Shown here piece by piece: positions 26,597 through 35,247 of a DNA stretch of 64,000 bases. The notes beneath the pieces were generated by a model that made no database searches, was not told the DNA's origin, and was given only the letters and a program-made list of their open reading frames with translations. Each line of letters starts with the position of its first letter. Position 1 is the first letter of the stretch. The DNA comes from Bradyrhizobium sp. Ai1a-2 (GTDB lineage Bacteria; Pseudomonadota; Alphaproteobacteria; Rhizobiales; Xanthobacteraceae), in assembly GCF_000426245.1 (NCBI RefSeq), contig NZ_AUEZ01000037.1, positions 1-64,000 on the forward strand. The letters are read 5' to 3'. The translations under genes and the position numbers were made by a program.

Positions 26597-27472
26597 TCAA
26601 CGTCCCCCGATCGCAGCCATCCTGGGCATGGCGGGAGGCGCCATCGGCACGACCGCCGGACGCGCGCCGGTCGGCCGATAGAGGCCACGCTTTTCAGGAC
26701 AGGGTTTGAAGACGTCGGTCAGGCCGACGACGGTTTCGGCGGCGCCGAGCGCCAGGAAGCCATCTGCCTCGAGCGACCTGGCGAGGCGGTTGAAGACGTT
26801 GGTCTTGGTGTCCTGGTCGAAATAGATCAGGACGTTACGGCAGAAGATGACGTCGAAAGTGCCGAGCTGCGAGAAGTCATGCAGCAGGTTGAGCTGCCGG
26901 TGCTGCACCATGGCGCGGATGTCGGCATTGATCTGCCAGGGCTCGCCCTTCTGCTTGAAGTACTTGACCAGCAGTTGGATCGGCAGGCCGCGCTGCACCT
27001 CGAACTGGCTGTAGATTCCGGCCCTGGATTTCTCGAGCACTTCCTGCGACAGGTCGGTCGCGAGGATCTCGGTGCGCCAGCCTGCAAGCTGTGCGCTCAT
27101 CTCCTTCAGGCACATCGCCAGCGAATACGGCTCCTGCCCGGTCGAGCCGGCGGCGCACCAGATCCGGATCGTCCTGCGGCTCGCCCGTGCCTTCAACAGC
27201 TCCGGGATGATCGTATCGCGGAAATGATCGAACGGCGCCTTGTCGCGAAAGAAGAAGGTTTCGTTGGTCGTCATGGCATCGACCGCCTGCGCGATATGGC
27301 CGGCCGATCCGCCCTTCATCTTCTGCACGAGATCGTCGATCGAGGAGAGGCCGCATTTGCGCGACAGCGGCAGCAGGCGGCTTTCGATCAGATATTGCTT
27401 GTCCGCGGACAGATCGAGACCGGAATGATCCTTGAACAATCTACGCAGATACTCGTAGTCGGAAGCGTTCAC
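26597..27472 (-). CDS. cheR: CheR-type chemoreceptor methyltransferase
   Basis: 291 residues. The N-terminal helical domain (YEYLRRLFKDHSGLDLSADK, LIESRLLPLSRKCGLSS) precedes the SAM-binding domain with TTNETFFFRDKAPFDHF, IRIWCAAGSTGQEPYSLAMC (motif I with EPYS), EILATDLSQEVLEKSRAGIY, FDVIFCRNVLIYFD and LALGAAETVVGL. It methylates glutamates on chemoreceptors using S-adenosylmethionine. It lies between the cheY-like and PilZ-like genes; no cheB is in the window. Confidence 0.93.
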   Translation of the reverse strand: MNASDYEYLRRLFKDHSGLDLSADKQYLIESRLLPLSRKCGLSSIDDLVQKMKGGSAGHIAQAVDAMTTNETFFFRDKAPFDHFRDTIIPELLKARASRRTIRIWCAAGSTGQEPYSLAMCLKEMSAQLAGWRTEILATDLSQEVLEKSRAGIYSQFEVQRGLPIQLLVKYFKQKGEPWQINADIRAMVQHRQLNLLHDFSQLGTFDVIFCRNVLIYFDQDTKTNVFNRLARSLEADGFLALGAAETVVGLTDVFKPCPEKRGLYRPTGARPAVVPMAPPAMPRMAAIGGR

Positions 27473-27506
27473 GACAGCCTCTCAGCGCGAGGGAATTTTC
27501 GAACGA

Positions 27507-27917
<411 letters not shown>

Positions 27918-28135
27918 CTGACTTCGCCTCTCGATTATTCTTGTAGACGCTCGACAATCGATAGGCCCCAGGCGGCTCACAACCACTTAATTTTACCGCC
28001 CGTGCGAATACGGATGGCATGCTGATACCGCTCTGCTTGGGCTGCGCCGGATGCGCGGAAATCCATCGCCGCCGCGCGGCCGCCCGAAAGCAATGAATTC
28101 GTTGGAGTTTTCGCGCGCGAGCGGCGCCGGCCTGC

Positions 28136-28504
28136 TCACGCCGCGGCGCGCTGCATCAGCTTGCGGATTTCCTTGAGCGCCTTGTAGAGCGCACCGTCCG
28201 CCACGTGACGGTTAACCAGGTCGAGCGCCTCGCGCGCGGTGGCATCGGCCTCCCGCAGTTCCCTGGCGAAGCCGAGATAGGCGGTCCGATAACGCTGGAC
28301 CTCGTTCTTCAGATACATGGTCTGGACGCAATGATAGAGCCGCCTCGCCGGGGTATTGGCGGTCTCCGCGGTCACGGTGTCCCTTTCGCGCAGGATCGGC
28401 GCTTCGCCGTCGATCAGGAAGGAGGTGCGGGTGCCGGAATTGATCAGCACGGTCTCGCCGATGACGATCCGTTCAAACGGCTTCAACTCGACGCGCAACG
28501 GCAT
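28136..28504 (-). CDS. flbT: FlbT, post-transcriptional regulator of flagellin
   Basis: 122 residues: MPLRVELKPFERIVIGETVL, INSGTRTSFLIDGEAPILRE and VQTMYLKNEVQRYRTAYLGF are characteristic of FlbT. In Caulobacter FlbT binds flagellin mRNA leaders and controls their stability. Here it lies 177 bases downstream of the flagellin gene in the same direction, past a strong hairpin. FlaF, which usually accompanies FlbT, is not between them or elsewhere in the window. Confidence 0.9.
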   Translation of the reverse strand: MPLRVELKPFERIVIGETVLINSGTRTSFLIDGEAPILRERDTVTAETANTPARRLYHCVQTMYLKNEVQRYRTAYLGFARELREADATAREALDLVNRHVADGALYKALKEIRKLMQRAAA

Positions 28505-28628
28505 GATCGTCTCCTTTTCTAGGCAACGGCTTTTCCAGGTAAGGGCGCGGACGTCTGATCGCCCTCGATCTTCGACGCGCGAACCGGCAGCAGGCGCGCC
28601 ACCATCCGGTCTGGTAATTCGTCAGTCC

Positions 28629-28660
28629 GAAAGCGGCGGAGTTGTCTCCGCCGCTTTCGT
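28629..28660 (-). terminator. Strong hairpin terminator after flagellin
   Basis: CGAAAGCGGCGGAG-TTGT-CTCCGCCGCTTTCG, a perfect 14-base stem, 20 bases past the flagellin stop. It would terminate or stabilise the abundant flagellin message and separate it from flbT. Confidence 0.8.
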
Positions 28661-28680
28661 GTTCGATTTGGTCGCAGGGC

Positions 28681-30261
28681 TCAGCGGAGCAACTGCAGCA
28701 CGCTCTGCTGGCTCTGGTTGGCCAGTGCCAGCGCGGACACCGCGATCGACTGGCGGGTCGACAGCGCCTGGCTGTTGGCCGCTTCCTCGTTGGTGTCGGC
28801 CAGCGTCAGGTTGGACGAGCCGGTCTGCAGCACGTTGATCAGGTTCTTGGAGAAGTCCTGACGGATCTGCACCACCGACAGGTTCGAACCGAAGGCCGAC
28901 GCCTGCGAACGCAACGTGCTCGACGCATCGTTCAGCGACGTGAGAACCTTCTGGGTGGTGTCGTTGTCGATGAAGTCGGTCCCTGCGGTCAGCGACGAAA
29001 GGCCGAGGCCGGCCGGATCGTCAACCACGCCGTTGATCGTCAGCGACGACTTGCCGGTTTCGTTGAACACCAGCTTGAGCTGATCGCCGTTCAGCAGGTT
29101 GACGCCGTTGAAGGAGGCATCCTGCGCCGTCGTCTTGATCTGGTCGATCACGATATTGTACTGGCGGACCAGATCCGCGCGGGTGTTCTGCGCATTGACG
29201 TCCTTGACCGGAGCGGTCGTGCTGAGGGCTCCGAGCAGAGTGCCGGCGCCGGTGGCGCTGCCGGTGATCTTGCCGGTCAGATCAATCGACGCATCGTCGT
29301 TCGCAGTTGTGATGCTGAGCTTGCCGTCGCTGGACAGCGATGCCACCAGGTTGCTGTCGGCGAGCTTCTTGTTCAGATCGTCGAGCGTGTTCACCGCACC
29401 GGCACCGGTTCCGATGGTGATGGACTGAGCCGCCTTGCTGCCGATCGCAGCAATGTTCAGGACCTGACCATCCGTGGCGTCGGCCGGCCTCGTCGTACCA
29501 GCCGTAAGGCCAAGCTTCGCCAGAACGGTGCTGGCTCCACCGAGGACGATGCTGTTGCTCTTGTCGGTGGTGGCGTTGCTGATGGTGAGGGCGTTCGTGG
29601 CAATTGTTGTCGTACCGCCGGTGATGCCATTGATCGCAGAAATGACATCCGCCACGGTCGTGTCGGTGCTGCCCGCGCCGTACTTCAGGTTGATCGTGAC
29701 GTTGCCGTTGGCGTCCGTGGTCGAGGCCGCGGTGGCGCTGGTGCCGCCGGTCGCGAACGTGATCGTCTTGCCGTTCACCGTGAACGAGTCGCCGTCGGCA
29801 AATGTAGCCGTGGTGGTGGTTGTACCGGTGGTGAGACCGCCCGCAACCGCAGTACCGGTCACGGTCGCTGCCGTATCGCCATCGCCGAGCAGGTTGTTGG
29901 CAGTCGCGCCGGTGATGACTGCCGAAGTGGCCGTCGACTTCGACGAATAGCCCGTGGTCGCCTGCAGCGCCTGGTTGGCGATCGACTTGGCGCTGTCGAC
30001 CAGCTTCTGCAACGAGGTGATGCCGGTGTTGGCCGCCTGCAGCACCTGCACGCCATTGCCGATGCCATCGAGCAGATTGTTGATGTCGCTCGCACGATTG
30101 TCGAGCGAAGCGGCGGTGAAATAGTTGGTTGGATTGTCGAGGGCCGAGTTGACCTTCTTGCCGGTGGAGAGACGGCTCTGCGTGGTGGCGAGCAGATCAG
30201 CGGTCGACTGCAGCGAGAGCAGGTTCTGGCGAACCGAAGCCGAAAGAACAATGCCGGACAT
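28681..30261 (-). CDS. fliC: Flagellin
   Basis: 526 residues from ATG 30259-30261 (MSGIVLSASVRQNLLSLQST). The conserved N-terminal D0/D1 helices (TQSRLSTGKKVNSALDNPTN, NNLLDGIGNGVQVLQAANTG) and C-terminal D1/D0 helices (LNDASSTLRSQASAFGSNLS, NEEAANSQALSTRQSIAVSA, NQSQQSVLQLLR) flank a threonine/glycine/alanine-rich variable centre (residues about 105-380), which would be exposed on the filament. There are no cysteines, as usual. It is preceded by a promoter with two copies of a CTCAGTA-type inverted repeat and followed by a strong hairpin and flbT. Confidence 0.95.
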   Translation of the reverse strand: MSGIVLSASVRQNLLSLQSTADLLATTQSRLSTGKKVNSALDNPTNYFTAASLDNRASDINNLLDGIGNGVQVLQAANTGITSLQKLVDSAKSIANQALQATTGYSSKSTATSAVITGATANNLLGDGDTAATVTGTAVAGGLTTGTTTTTATFADGDSFTVNGKTITFATGGTSATAASTTDANGNVTINLKYGAGSTDTTVADVISAINGITGGTTTIATNALTISNATTDKSNSIVLGGASTVLAKLGLTAGTTRPADATDGQVLNIAAIGSKAAQSITIGTGAGAVNTLDDLNKKLADSNLVASLSSDGKLSITTANDDASIDLTGKITGSATGAGTLLGALSTTAPVKDVNAQNTRADLVRQYNIVIDQIKTTAQDASFNGVNLLNGDQLKLVFNETGKSSLTINGVVDDPAGLGLSSLTAGTDFIDNDTTQKVLTSLNDASSTLRSQASAFGSNLSVVQIRQDFSKNLINVLQTGSSNLTLADTNEEAANSQALSTRQSIAVSALALANQSQQSVLQLLR

Positions 30262-30369
30262 AGTTTGATACCCTTCTGGATGAACACAATTGACGCAGCC
30301 GCCGGAAATTTCACTCCGGCGACCGAGCCACACTGTTCCAGCGACGCTAACCCGTTCGTTAAATCGCCC

Positions 30370-30387
30370 CTCAGTACAACTACCCAG
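30370..30387. promoter_or_regulatory. CTCAGTA-type motif, flagellin distal copy (degenerate)
   Basis: CTCAGTACAACTACCCAG fits the pattern CTCAGTA-N3-CTACtgAG seen at three other places, with the right half weakened. It is centred 41 bases from the perfect copy, close to four helical turns. Confidence 0.5.
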
Positions 30388-30410
30388 AAAACGCGTGCGC
30401 AGACGCATTT

Positions 30411-30428
30411 CTCAGTAGTTCTACTGAG
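30411..30428. promoter_or_regulatory. CTCAGTA-type inverted repeat, flagellin copy
   Basis: CTCAGTAGTTCTACTGAG is a perfect 8-2-8 inverted repeat (CTCAGTAG-TT-CTACTGAG) 150 bases upstream of the flagellin start. Matching motifs lie upstream of the LuxR-type gene at 33181-33801, suggesting one regulator acts on both. Confidence 0.6.
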
Positions 30429-30996
30429 ATCATCGCATGCGTGAATGCACAGATCGAAACGGCGGCGCGCATCTTGGATCGCGATCGTGGATCTCGCGCA
30501 GCAGACAATCCCGTCGACGACGGATCGAGCGAGCGTCAAGCGCTCGCGCTGTTCACGACGATCGAGAGAACGTTGCGCAATGACTTTTATTCAAATCGTC
30601 GGCGCGCGACTTTCTTGTTTGAATTCTGCGCTGCTCGAATTCTGCGCGAACGCTTCGTGCCTGTCTCCTCGCGCCAGACAATCGCCTTGCATAGAAAAGT
30701 TCGACTCAATCTCGCCGAGCAGTATTTCGCATAGGCCGGTGATCGCGCCATTCTGCACAGCCGCCGATTGCTTGTCCGCGCGCCGTCGATGTCATCAGCG
30801 GCTTGCTCGCAAGAACGAATCAGCGCGCCATTTCCTTTCGCGTGCAAACGACGCGATCTGTCTGCCCGGTAGGGTGTATAGCGACGAACGCGTAACCCTT
30901 GTGCAATCGTGCGAGAAAGCTATTCTTCGTGCCATCCGACATGCCAAGAGTAGGTGACGCGAGACCGTGAGCTCCCGCCTTTCGGCAGGAGAGGGA
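30429..30996. other. Long intergenic region without a supported gene
   Basis: About 570 bases between the flagellin promoter and the first Crp/Fnr gene. Short open frames exist on both strands but none has a ribosome site and coding-like composition together. The sequence is rich in TCGCG-type words, as other gaps here are. Confidence 0.5.
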
Positions 30997-31704
30997 ATGT
31001 CTGGATCTTCGCGTCCATCCAATCATCTATTGCAGACTCTGCCAGCGGCGGAATTCGAGTTGTTGCGGCCGCATCTCGCGACCGTCGAACTGACGAAGGA
31101 GACCGTGCTGTTCGAGACCGGCGCGCTGATCAGCGAAGTCTATCTGCCGCACAGCGGCGTGGTTTCGATGATCGTCGGCTTCGCGGAAGGAGAGACTGTC
31201 GAAGTCGCCAAGATTGGCCGCGACAGCATTGTCGGCACCACTGCCGTGTTCCATGACGGACCATCGCTGGCGGACGCGGTCGTCGTCGTACCCGGCATTG
31301 CATCGATTCTCGCAACTGATCGCCTGCATGCCGTAATGCAAGGAAGCTGCACCCTGCGGCACCTTCTGATCAGGCATCAACAGGCGCTGTCCGTGCAGGC
31401 CCAGCAGGCCGCGACATGCCACGCATCTCACACGGTCGAATCCCGCCTGGCGCGCTGGCTGCTCCACGCGCGGGAGTTGTGTGAAGGCGGGCCACTGCCG
31501 CTGACCCAGGAATCTCTGGCACAGTTGCTCGGCGTTCGGCGCAATGCCATTTCGATCGTGGCACACGCATTCCAGGAAGCCGGCCTGATCCGCTACAGCC
31601 GCGGGAACATCGAAATCATCGATCTCGACGGCCTGCAAAAAGCCGCCTGCGAGTGCTACGCCGCGGTGAGGACGCAATGCGATCGGCTGCTCAATGCGGG
31701 ATGA
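30997..31704 (+). CDS. Crp/Fnr family transcriptional regulator (first of two)
   Basis: 235 residues from ATG 30997, behind AGGAGAGGGA; an in-frame GTG at 30967 is less likely. The cyclic-nucleotide-binding-like barrel (LRPHLATVELTKETVLFETG, EVYLPHSGVVSMIVGFAEGE, IGRDSIVGTTAVF) is followed by a connector helix (TCHASHTVESRLARWLLHAR) and a winged helix (LTQESLAQLLGVRRNAISIV, FQEAGLIRYSRGNIEI). The cAMP phosphate-cassette Arg/Ser residues and Fnr-type cysteines are not evident, so the ligand is unknown. A paralogue follows 165 bases downstream; the pair probably arose by tandem duplication. Confidence 0.88.
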   Translation: MSGSSRPSNHLLQTLPAAEFELLRPHLATVELTKETVLFETGALISEVYLPHSGVVSMIVGFAEGETVEVAKIGRDSIVGTTAVFHDGPSLADAVVVVPGIASILATDRLHAVMQGSCTLRHLLIRHQQALSVQAQQAATCHASHTVESRLARWLLHARELCEGGPLPLTQESLAQLLGVRRNAISIVAHAFQEAGLIRYSRGNIEIIDLDGLQKAACECYAAVRTQCDRLLNAG

Positions 31705-31869
31705 GAGGGTCTGCAGGTGGCGGAACCTGCGTCGCCGAGGCCACAGTCGTGGACGAGTATCGAACGGCATTGGGTAAATGGCAGGTTTTCCTTGCCCGCG
31801 ATACGTGACAAGGTCATCCTGCAACTCGGGCAGCGTGTGTCGGCTGCCCGGCCGAGAGACGCGCAAGCT

Positions 31870-32610
31870 ATGAGGCAGGAGACTGCTTTGAATTCGGTTC
31901 CTCGTCCGCCGAACGGATTCTTGTCCGCGCTGTCGGCATCCGACTTCGAACTGATCCGCCCGCATCTGCGAACCGTCGATCTCACCCAGGACACGGTTCT
32001 GGTCGAGGTCGACGAAGTGCTCAAGCGAGCCTACCTGCCCCACAAGGGTGCGATCTCCCTGGTCGTCAAGCTCGCGCGCGGCGAGCAGGTGCAGATCGCC
32101 CTGGTTGGGCGTGACAGCATCCTCGGTGCGTTCGCCGCGCTCGGAGACGCGACCGCGCTGAACAGCGCGGTGGTGGTGGTGCCTGGCATCGCTTCGACGA
32201 TCGAACTCGAGCAGCTCCGCCTCGCCGCCGACCGGAGCGCGACGTTGCGCTACGCGCTGGCGCGGCACGGACTCGCGGTCGATGCTCAGATCCAGCAGAC
32301 CGCCGGCTGCAACGCGTCGCACACAGTGGAATCACGGCTCGCGCGATGCCTCCTGCACACCCGCGACCTGTCCGGAAGCGACAAGATCGTGCTGACGCAG
32401 GAAGCAATGGCGCAGATGATCGGCGCGCGCCGCAACAGCGTCTCGCTGGTCGCGCACACGCTTCAGCAGGCGGATTTCATCCATTACAGCCGAGGCCATA
32501 TCGAGATCACCAATCTCGACGGCCTGATGAAGACCTCATGCGAATGCTACGCGACGGTGAAAGCCCAATACACGCGCCTGATTCAGGGGGGCGCGTCGAT
32601 CACGGCATGA
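31870..32610 (+). CDS. Crp/Fnr family transcriptional regulator (second of two)
   Basis: 246 residues from ATG 31870; the frame is open upstream to 31717 but the extra part looks non-coding. It has the same layout as the preceding gene: LIRPHLRTVDLTQDTVLVEV, RAYLPHKGAISLVVKLARGE, VGRDSILGAFAALGDATALN, NASHTVESRLARCLLHTRDL, LTQEAMAQMIGARRNSVSLV, DFIHYSRGHIEITNLDGLM. The two proteins match closely in the connector and helix-turn-helix and diverge in the barrel, so they may bind similar sites in response to different signals. Confidence 0.88.
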   Translation: MRQETALNSVPRPPNGFLSALSASDFELIRPHLRTVDLTQDTVLVEVDEVLKRAYLPHKGAISLVVKLARGEQVQIALVGRDSILGAFAALGDATALNSAVVVVPGIASTIELEQLRLAADRSATLRYALARHGLAVDAQIQQTAGCNASHTVESRLARCLLHTRDLSGSDKIVLTQEAMAQMIGARRNSVSLVAHTLQQADFIHYSRGHIEITNLDGLMKTSCECYATVKAQYTRLIQGGASITA

Positions 32611-32726
32611 GCGCAATGGCGCGCGTGCTCCCCGCGTGGAAATCCGGCCGTACTTCTACGGTTCCAAATTTTCACGGACGGCTAAGCTTAACCGGCGATA
32701 ATCGGCGTGAACACGGGAGAGTTGAC

Positions 32727-32975
32727 ATGTTCACGTTCGAAACGACGGACCAGAAGGAAGTCAGGCGTTTTCGTATCGCACAGTTCAACGGCAGGACCGC
32801 GACGGCGCGTTCGGCCGGCGCGACGGTCACGGGTCACGTTCGATCCATCGTGGAAAAGAAGGCGAGCGTTCCGGCGGTCTGGACCATCACGATCATCCCG
32901 GAAGCGCCGAAGCGCGCCACCGTGAACTTGCGCACAGCCCCGCGCGTTCGTACCTTCGCGGAAGATTATCTCTGA
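32727..32975 (+). CDS. Small basic protein of unknown function
   Basis: 82 residues from ATG 32727, preceded by GGGAGAG. MFTFETTDQKEVRRFRIAQF and the beta-rich middle (TVTGHVRSIVEKKASVPAVW, TITIIPEAP) suggest a small barrel. No family is recognised. It follows the Crp/Fnr pair in the same direction and is followed by a repeat. Confidence 0.55.
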   Translation: MFTFETTDQKEVRRFRIAQFNGRTATARSAGATVTGHVRSIVEKKASVPAVWTITIIPEAPKRATVNLRTAPRVRTFAEDYL

Positions 32976-33015
32976 ATGCGCTCGCAGCCCGGCGACGCAA
33001 ACGCGTGACCGGCCC

Positions 33016-33072
33016 AGAGCATTTTCGGTGCTGATTGGATCAGAACCGAAGCTCTAGATTCTTTTTGACGCG
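33016..33072. repeat. Palindromic repeat GAGCATTTTCGG type (partial copy)
   Basis: AGAGCATTTTCGGTGCTGAT faces ATCAGAACCGAAGCTCTAG and the unit stops after GACGCG, lacking the second half found in the complete copies at 26114-26267 and 37209-37315. It lies between convergent genes. Confidence 0.75.
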
Positions 33073-33180
33073 CTGCGCGGATGCGCTGCGAAATTCGAAC
33101 ATTATCAATTTGAATCGAATCGTTGTTTGCTTGAGCGCAAACTTCGCGCAAATGCACCGTGCTCTATATCGCTTTCGCGA

Positions 33181-33801
33181 TCAGGAGGACTGCATCAGCG
33201 CCTTGCGGACGAGATCGGCGGTGTTGCGCGCGCCGAGCTTGCGCATCGCTTCGGCGCGATGGCTTTCGAAGGTGCGCGGGCTGATCTTCATGCGCAGCGC
33301 GCCCTGCTTGTTCGAATAGCCTTCGCTGATGAGGCGGAGCACCTCGCGCTCGCGCCTGGTAAGCGGCTTCTGGCCGGCCTTGGATGCAACCGTCAGCTTT
33401 GGCGGACGGCTTTCACCCTTGATGCGTGCGGGCGAATTGTCCCACCCCGTCTGCTGATCGATGACGGGAGCGGATCCGGAATGAACGTCGGAAATCTGCT
33501 TCAGCATCGCACAGACGCGCTCAGTCTGCTGCAGTGCGTTCTCGACCACCTGCTGCAGGTAGATTTGCGCTGCCGGCGAATGCGCGAACTGATGACTGTG
33601 CTGCTTGATCTCGTTCATGTAGAGCAGGAGCGCCGTCATCGGACCGTTGAACTGGCGCGCGATCGCAGCGCCCGCCTCTTCCGTCGCCCGCGCGCGCTGT
33701 GCAGCGAGTTCCACAATCTCACGATTGCTCTCGAATGGGGCGCGGTCTTCCATCCACTTTGATAGATGAGACCCGTCGGCTCGATGCTCGTGCTGTGTCA
33801 T
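33181..33801 (-). CDS. LuxR-type regulator with a histidine-kinase-like dimerisation region
   Basis: 206 residues. The C-terminal third is a GerE helix-turn-helix (PLTRREREVLRLISEGYSNK, ISPRTFESHRAEAMRKLGAR, NTADLVRKAL). There is no receiver domain. Instead residues about 25-105 form two long helices (ATEEAGAAIARQFNGPMTAL and YLQQVVENALQQTERVCAML) that resemble a HisKA hairpin (compare LAHELNQPLTA in kinases), but the phosphoacceptor His is replaced (ARQFNGP). It could dock onto a kinase or receiver, or simply dimerise. Two or three CTCAGTA-type motifs lie upstream, so it may regulate itself and flagellin. Confidence 0.75.
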   Translation of the reverse strand: MTQHEHRADGSHLSKWMEDRAPFESNREIVELAAQRARATEEAGAAIARQFNGPMTALLLYMNEIKQHSHQFAHSPAAQIYLQQVVENALQQTERVCAMLKQISDVHSGSAPVIDQQTGWDNSPARIKGESRPPKLTVASKAGQKPLTRREREVLRLISEGYSNKQGALRMKISPRTFESHRAEAMRKLGARNTADLVRKALMQSS

Positions 33802-33847
33802 GCGACCGATCTAGCGACCCTAAGGCTGTTCCCGCGTTAACTCGGCA

Positions 33848-33865
33848 CTCGGTAGGAATACTGAG
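33848..33865. promoter_or_regulatory. CTCAGTA-type inverted repeat, LuxR-gene proximal copy
   Basis: CTCGGTAGGAATACTGAG, read on the other strand CTCAGTATTCCTACCGAG. It is an 18-base site matching the flagellin copy, 47 bases upstream of the LuxR-type start. Confidence 0.55.
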
Positions 33866-33951
33866 AACGCGACCATGTGTTGCCAGCTCACAAGGAAATA
33901 GAGGCAGACGCGCCTAGAGTTTGCAACAATTCTCGCAGGAATGTGGCAAAT

Positions 33952-33969
33952 CTCAGTATTTCTACTCAT
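33952..33969. promoter_or_regulatory. CTCAGTA-type inverted repeat, LuxR-gene distal copy
   Basis: CTCAGTATTTCTACTCAT matches CTCAGTA-N3-CTACTgAg, 151 bases upstream of the LuxR-type start, almost the same distance as the perfect copy has from the flagellin start (150). Confidence 0.55.
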
Positions 33970-34327
33970 CGGGAAAATACTGAAATTACGGCGGAATATC
34001 GTAGTTTCACGAACATGTTTGTGAGTTCCAGCCCCCGAATGTTGGCGATTCCCGGGCGCGCGGCGAATCACCGATGAAGCGAATGCGATCGCGCGCGTTC
34101 GAGAACTTCCCAGAGAATCCTTTTGCGGACCTGACGACGAAACACGCGGCGCTCGCGCGAACATGACGCAGGAGCGGAACGACGCTTGCGCGAGAAGTCA
34201 TGCGGCGGCAGAGAGCCGTCGCACGATTTGTGATCGATGCACGACACCTCGCGCCGGAGCTTTACAGCTTTCACCGGCACCACGATGATCGCGATCTCAA
34301 TCCTCACAACAATGAAGGAAGACGGCG

Positions 34328-34747
34328 ATGGCGCGAGCAACGGGATCATGGATGACGATGTCGGCGCTCGCATGCGCGCTGACCTTCACATCAGTCGCGA
34401 ATGCCCAGACCGCACCCGCGGAGAACACGACGCCGCCGACCGCCGACAATGCGGTGATGATCACGGTGTTCCTGAAGCATGATCAGTCGCGCCCGCTCGG
34501 CGAACTCAACGCGCAGCTCGAGAAGCAGGGCTACTACAAGGCGTTTCCACCTGCGGGCGTCGAGGTCGTAAGCTGGTATGTGATGATGGGCATCGGCCAG
34601 GTGGTGACGCTGCGGCTGCCGGCGTCGCGGCTCCGCGAGGTCAATCGCGTGCTCGAGGACAAGGCCTGGGGCGCCTATCGCACCGAATTCTATCCGACCT
34701 ATGATTACAAAGCGGTCGGCATTGCCGCGCACGAGAAGGCGCAGTAG
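34328..34747 (+). CDS. Secreted small protein of unknown function
   Basis: 139 residues with a signal peptide (MSALACALTFTSVANAQ region, cleavage near residue 27). The mature part, NAVMITVFLKHDQSRPLGEL, NAQLEKQGYYKAFPPAGVEV, SWYVMMGIGQVVTLRLPASR, has an alternating alpha/beta pattern like a small ferredoxin-like fold. AAGGAAGACGGCG precedes the start. No family function is known to me. Confidence 0.7.
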   Translation: MARATGSWMTMSALACALTFTSVANAQTAPAENTTPPTADNAVMITVFLKHDQSRPLGELNAQLEKQGYYKAFPPAGVEVVSWYVMMGIGQVVTLRLPASRLREVNRVLEDKAWGAYRTEFYPTYDYKAVGIAAHEKAQ

Positions 34748-34846
34748 CGCGGAGGGTGCGAAGGAGTTTTCGGTCCCCTGGAGTCAGCCGCGCGCCACTC
34801 CCCGCCCCACCGCCAGGTGAGCGCGCTCAGGCCACGGACGACCGCC

Positions 34847-35029
34847 TCAGGCGTGCGCCCTCGGCTGCTGGCTCAGCTTCTTCGCCAGCGTCTTCAAATC
34901 GTCAACCCGCCGGCTGCACAAGAGCCGGGCGAATTCGTCGGCATCGATGGAGGGTTGCGGAAAGACGGGCGATTGGCGCAACTCCCGGCGCCGCCAGAAC
35001 AGCCGGGAGAGACGCTGCAGCAGCTTCAT
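34847..35029 (-). CDS. Possible small protein of unknown function
   Basis: 60 residues: MKLLQRLSRLFWRRRELRQS, then VFPQPSIDADEFARLLCSRR. GAGG lies nine bases ahead of the ATG. The basic amphipathic N-terminus followed by a helical segment is protein-like, but the gene is short and unsupported by context. Confidence 0.35.
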   Translation of the reverse strand: MKLLQRLSRLFWRRRELRQSPVFPQPSIDADEFARLLCSRRVDDLKTLAKKLSQQPRAHA

Positions 35030-35247
35030 TTTCTTGAGCCTCGATGAAAGCCTGCGCGGATAAGTCGCCGGGCCCGTCCTTGGTTCCGCGCGTTACCCCT
35101 TCCTCCGTTCTTTTCCGCAAAGAGCGCCAAGTCCCCGGTCCTGCCGGGCCTCCTTTCGCATCCGCGTAATAATGGTGGGCGACAATCTTGCCGGCCGCTG
35201 CCGCCGGGCTCATTCTTCCGGGCGCCACGCGTTCAGGGGGAGGACAG

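Larger units (their letters stand above)
30262..30430 (-). promoter_or_regulatory. Flagellin promoter and leader
   Basis: The leader contains GCCGGA-AATTTCAC-TCCGGC (30301-30320), a hairpin about 40 bases ahead of the start codon, a plausible FlbT or stability element. Two CTCAGTA-type motifs lie upstream (30370-30387 and 30411-30428). I could not assign a convincing sigma-factor promoter. Confidence 0.5.
33802..34327. promoter_or_regulatory. Intergenic region with CTCAGTA-type motifs
   Basis: 526 bases between the LuxR-type gene and the small secreted protein gene. It holds the motif copies at 33848-33865 and 33952-33969 and a weaker half match at about 33970-33985 (GGGAAAATACTGAAAT). No gene is supported. 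Confidence 0.5.

Noticed and set aside
28642..30444. 600-codon plus-strand open frame over flagellin
   Set aside because: Low-complexity Arg/Gly/Val translation opposite a certain flagellin gene.
30441..30957. Two overlapping plus-strand frames in the flagellin-Crp gap
   Set aside because: No ribosome sites, no recognisable motifs, and composition like the surrounding non-coding sequence.
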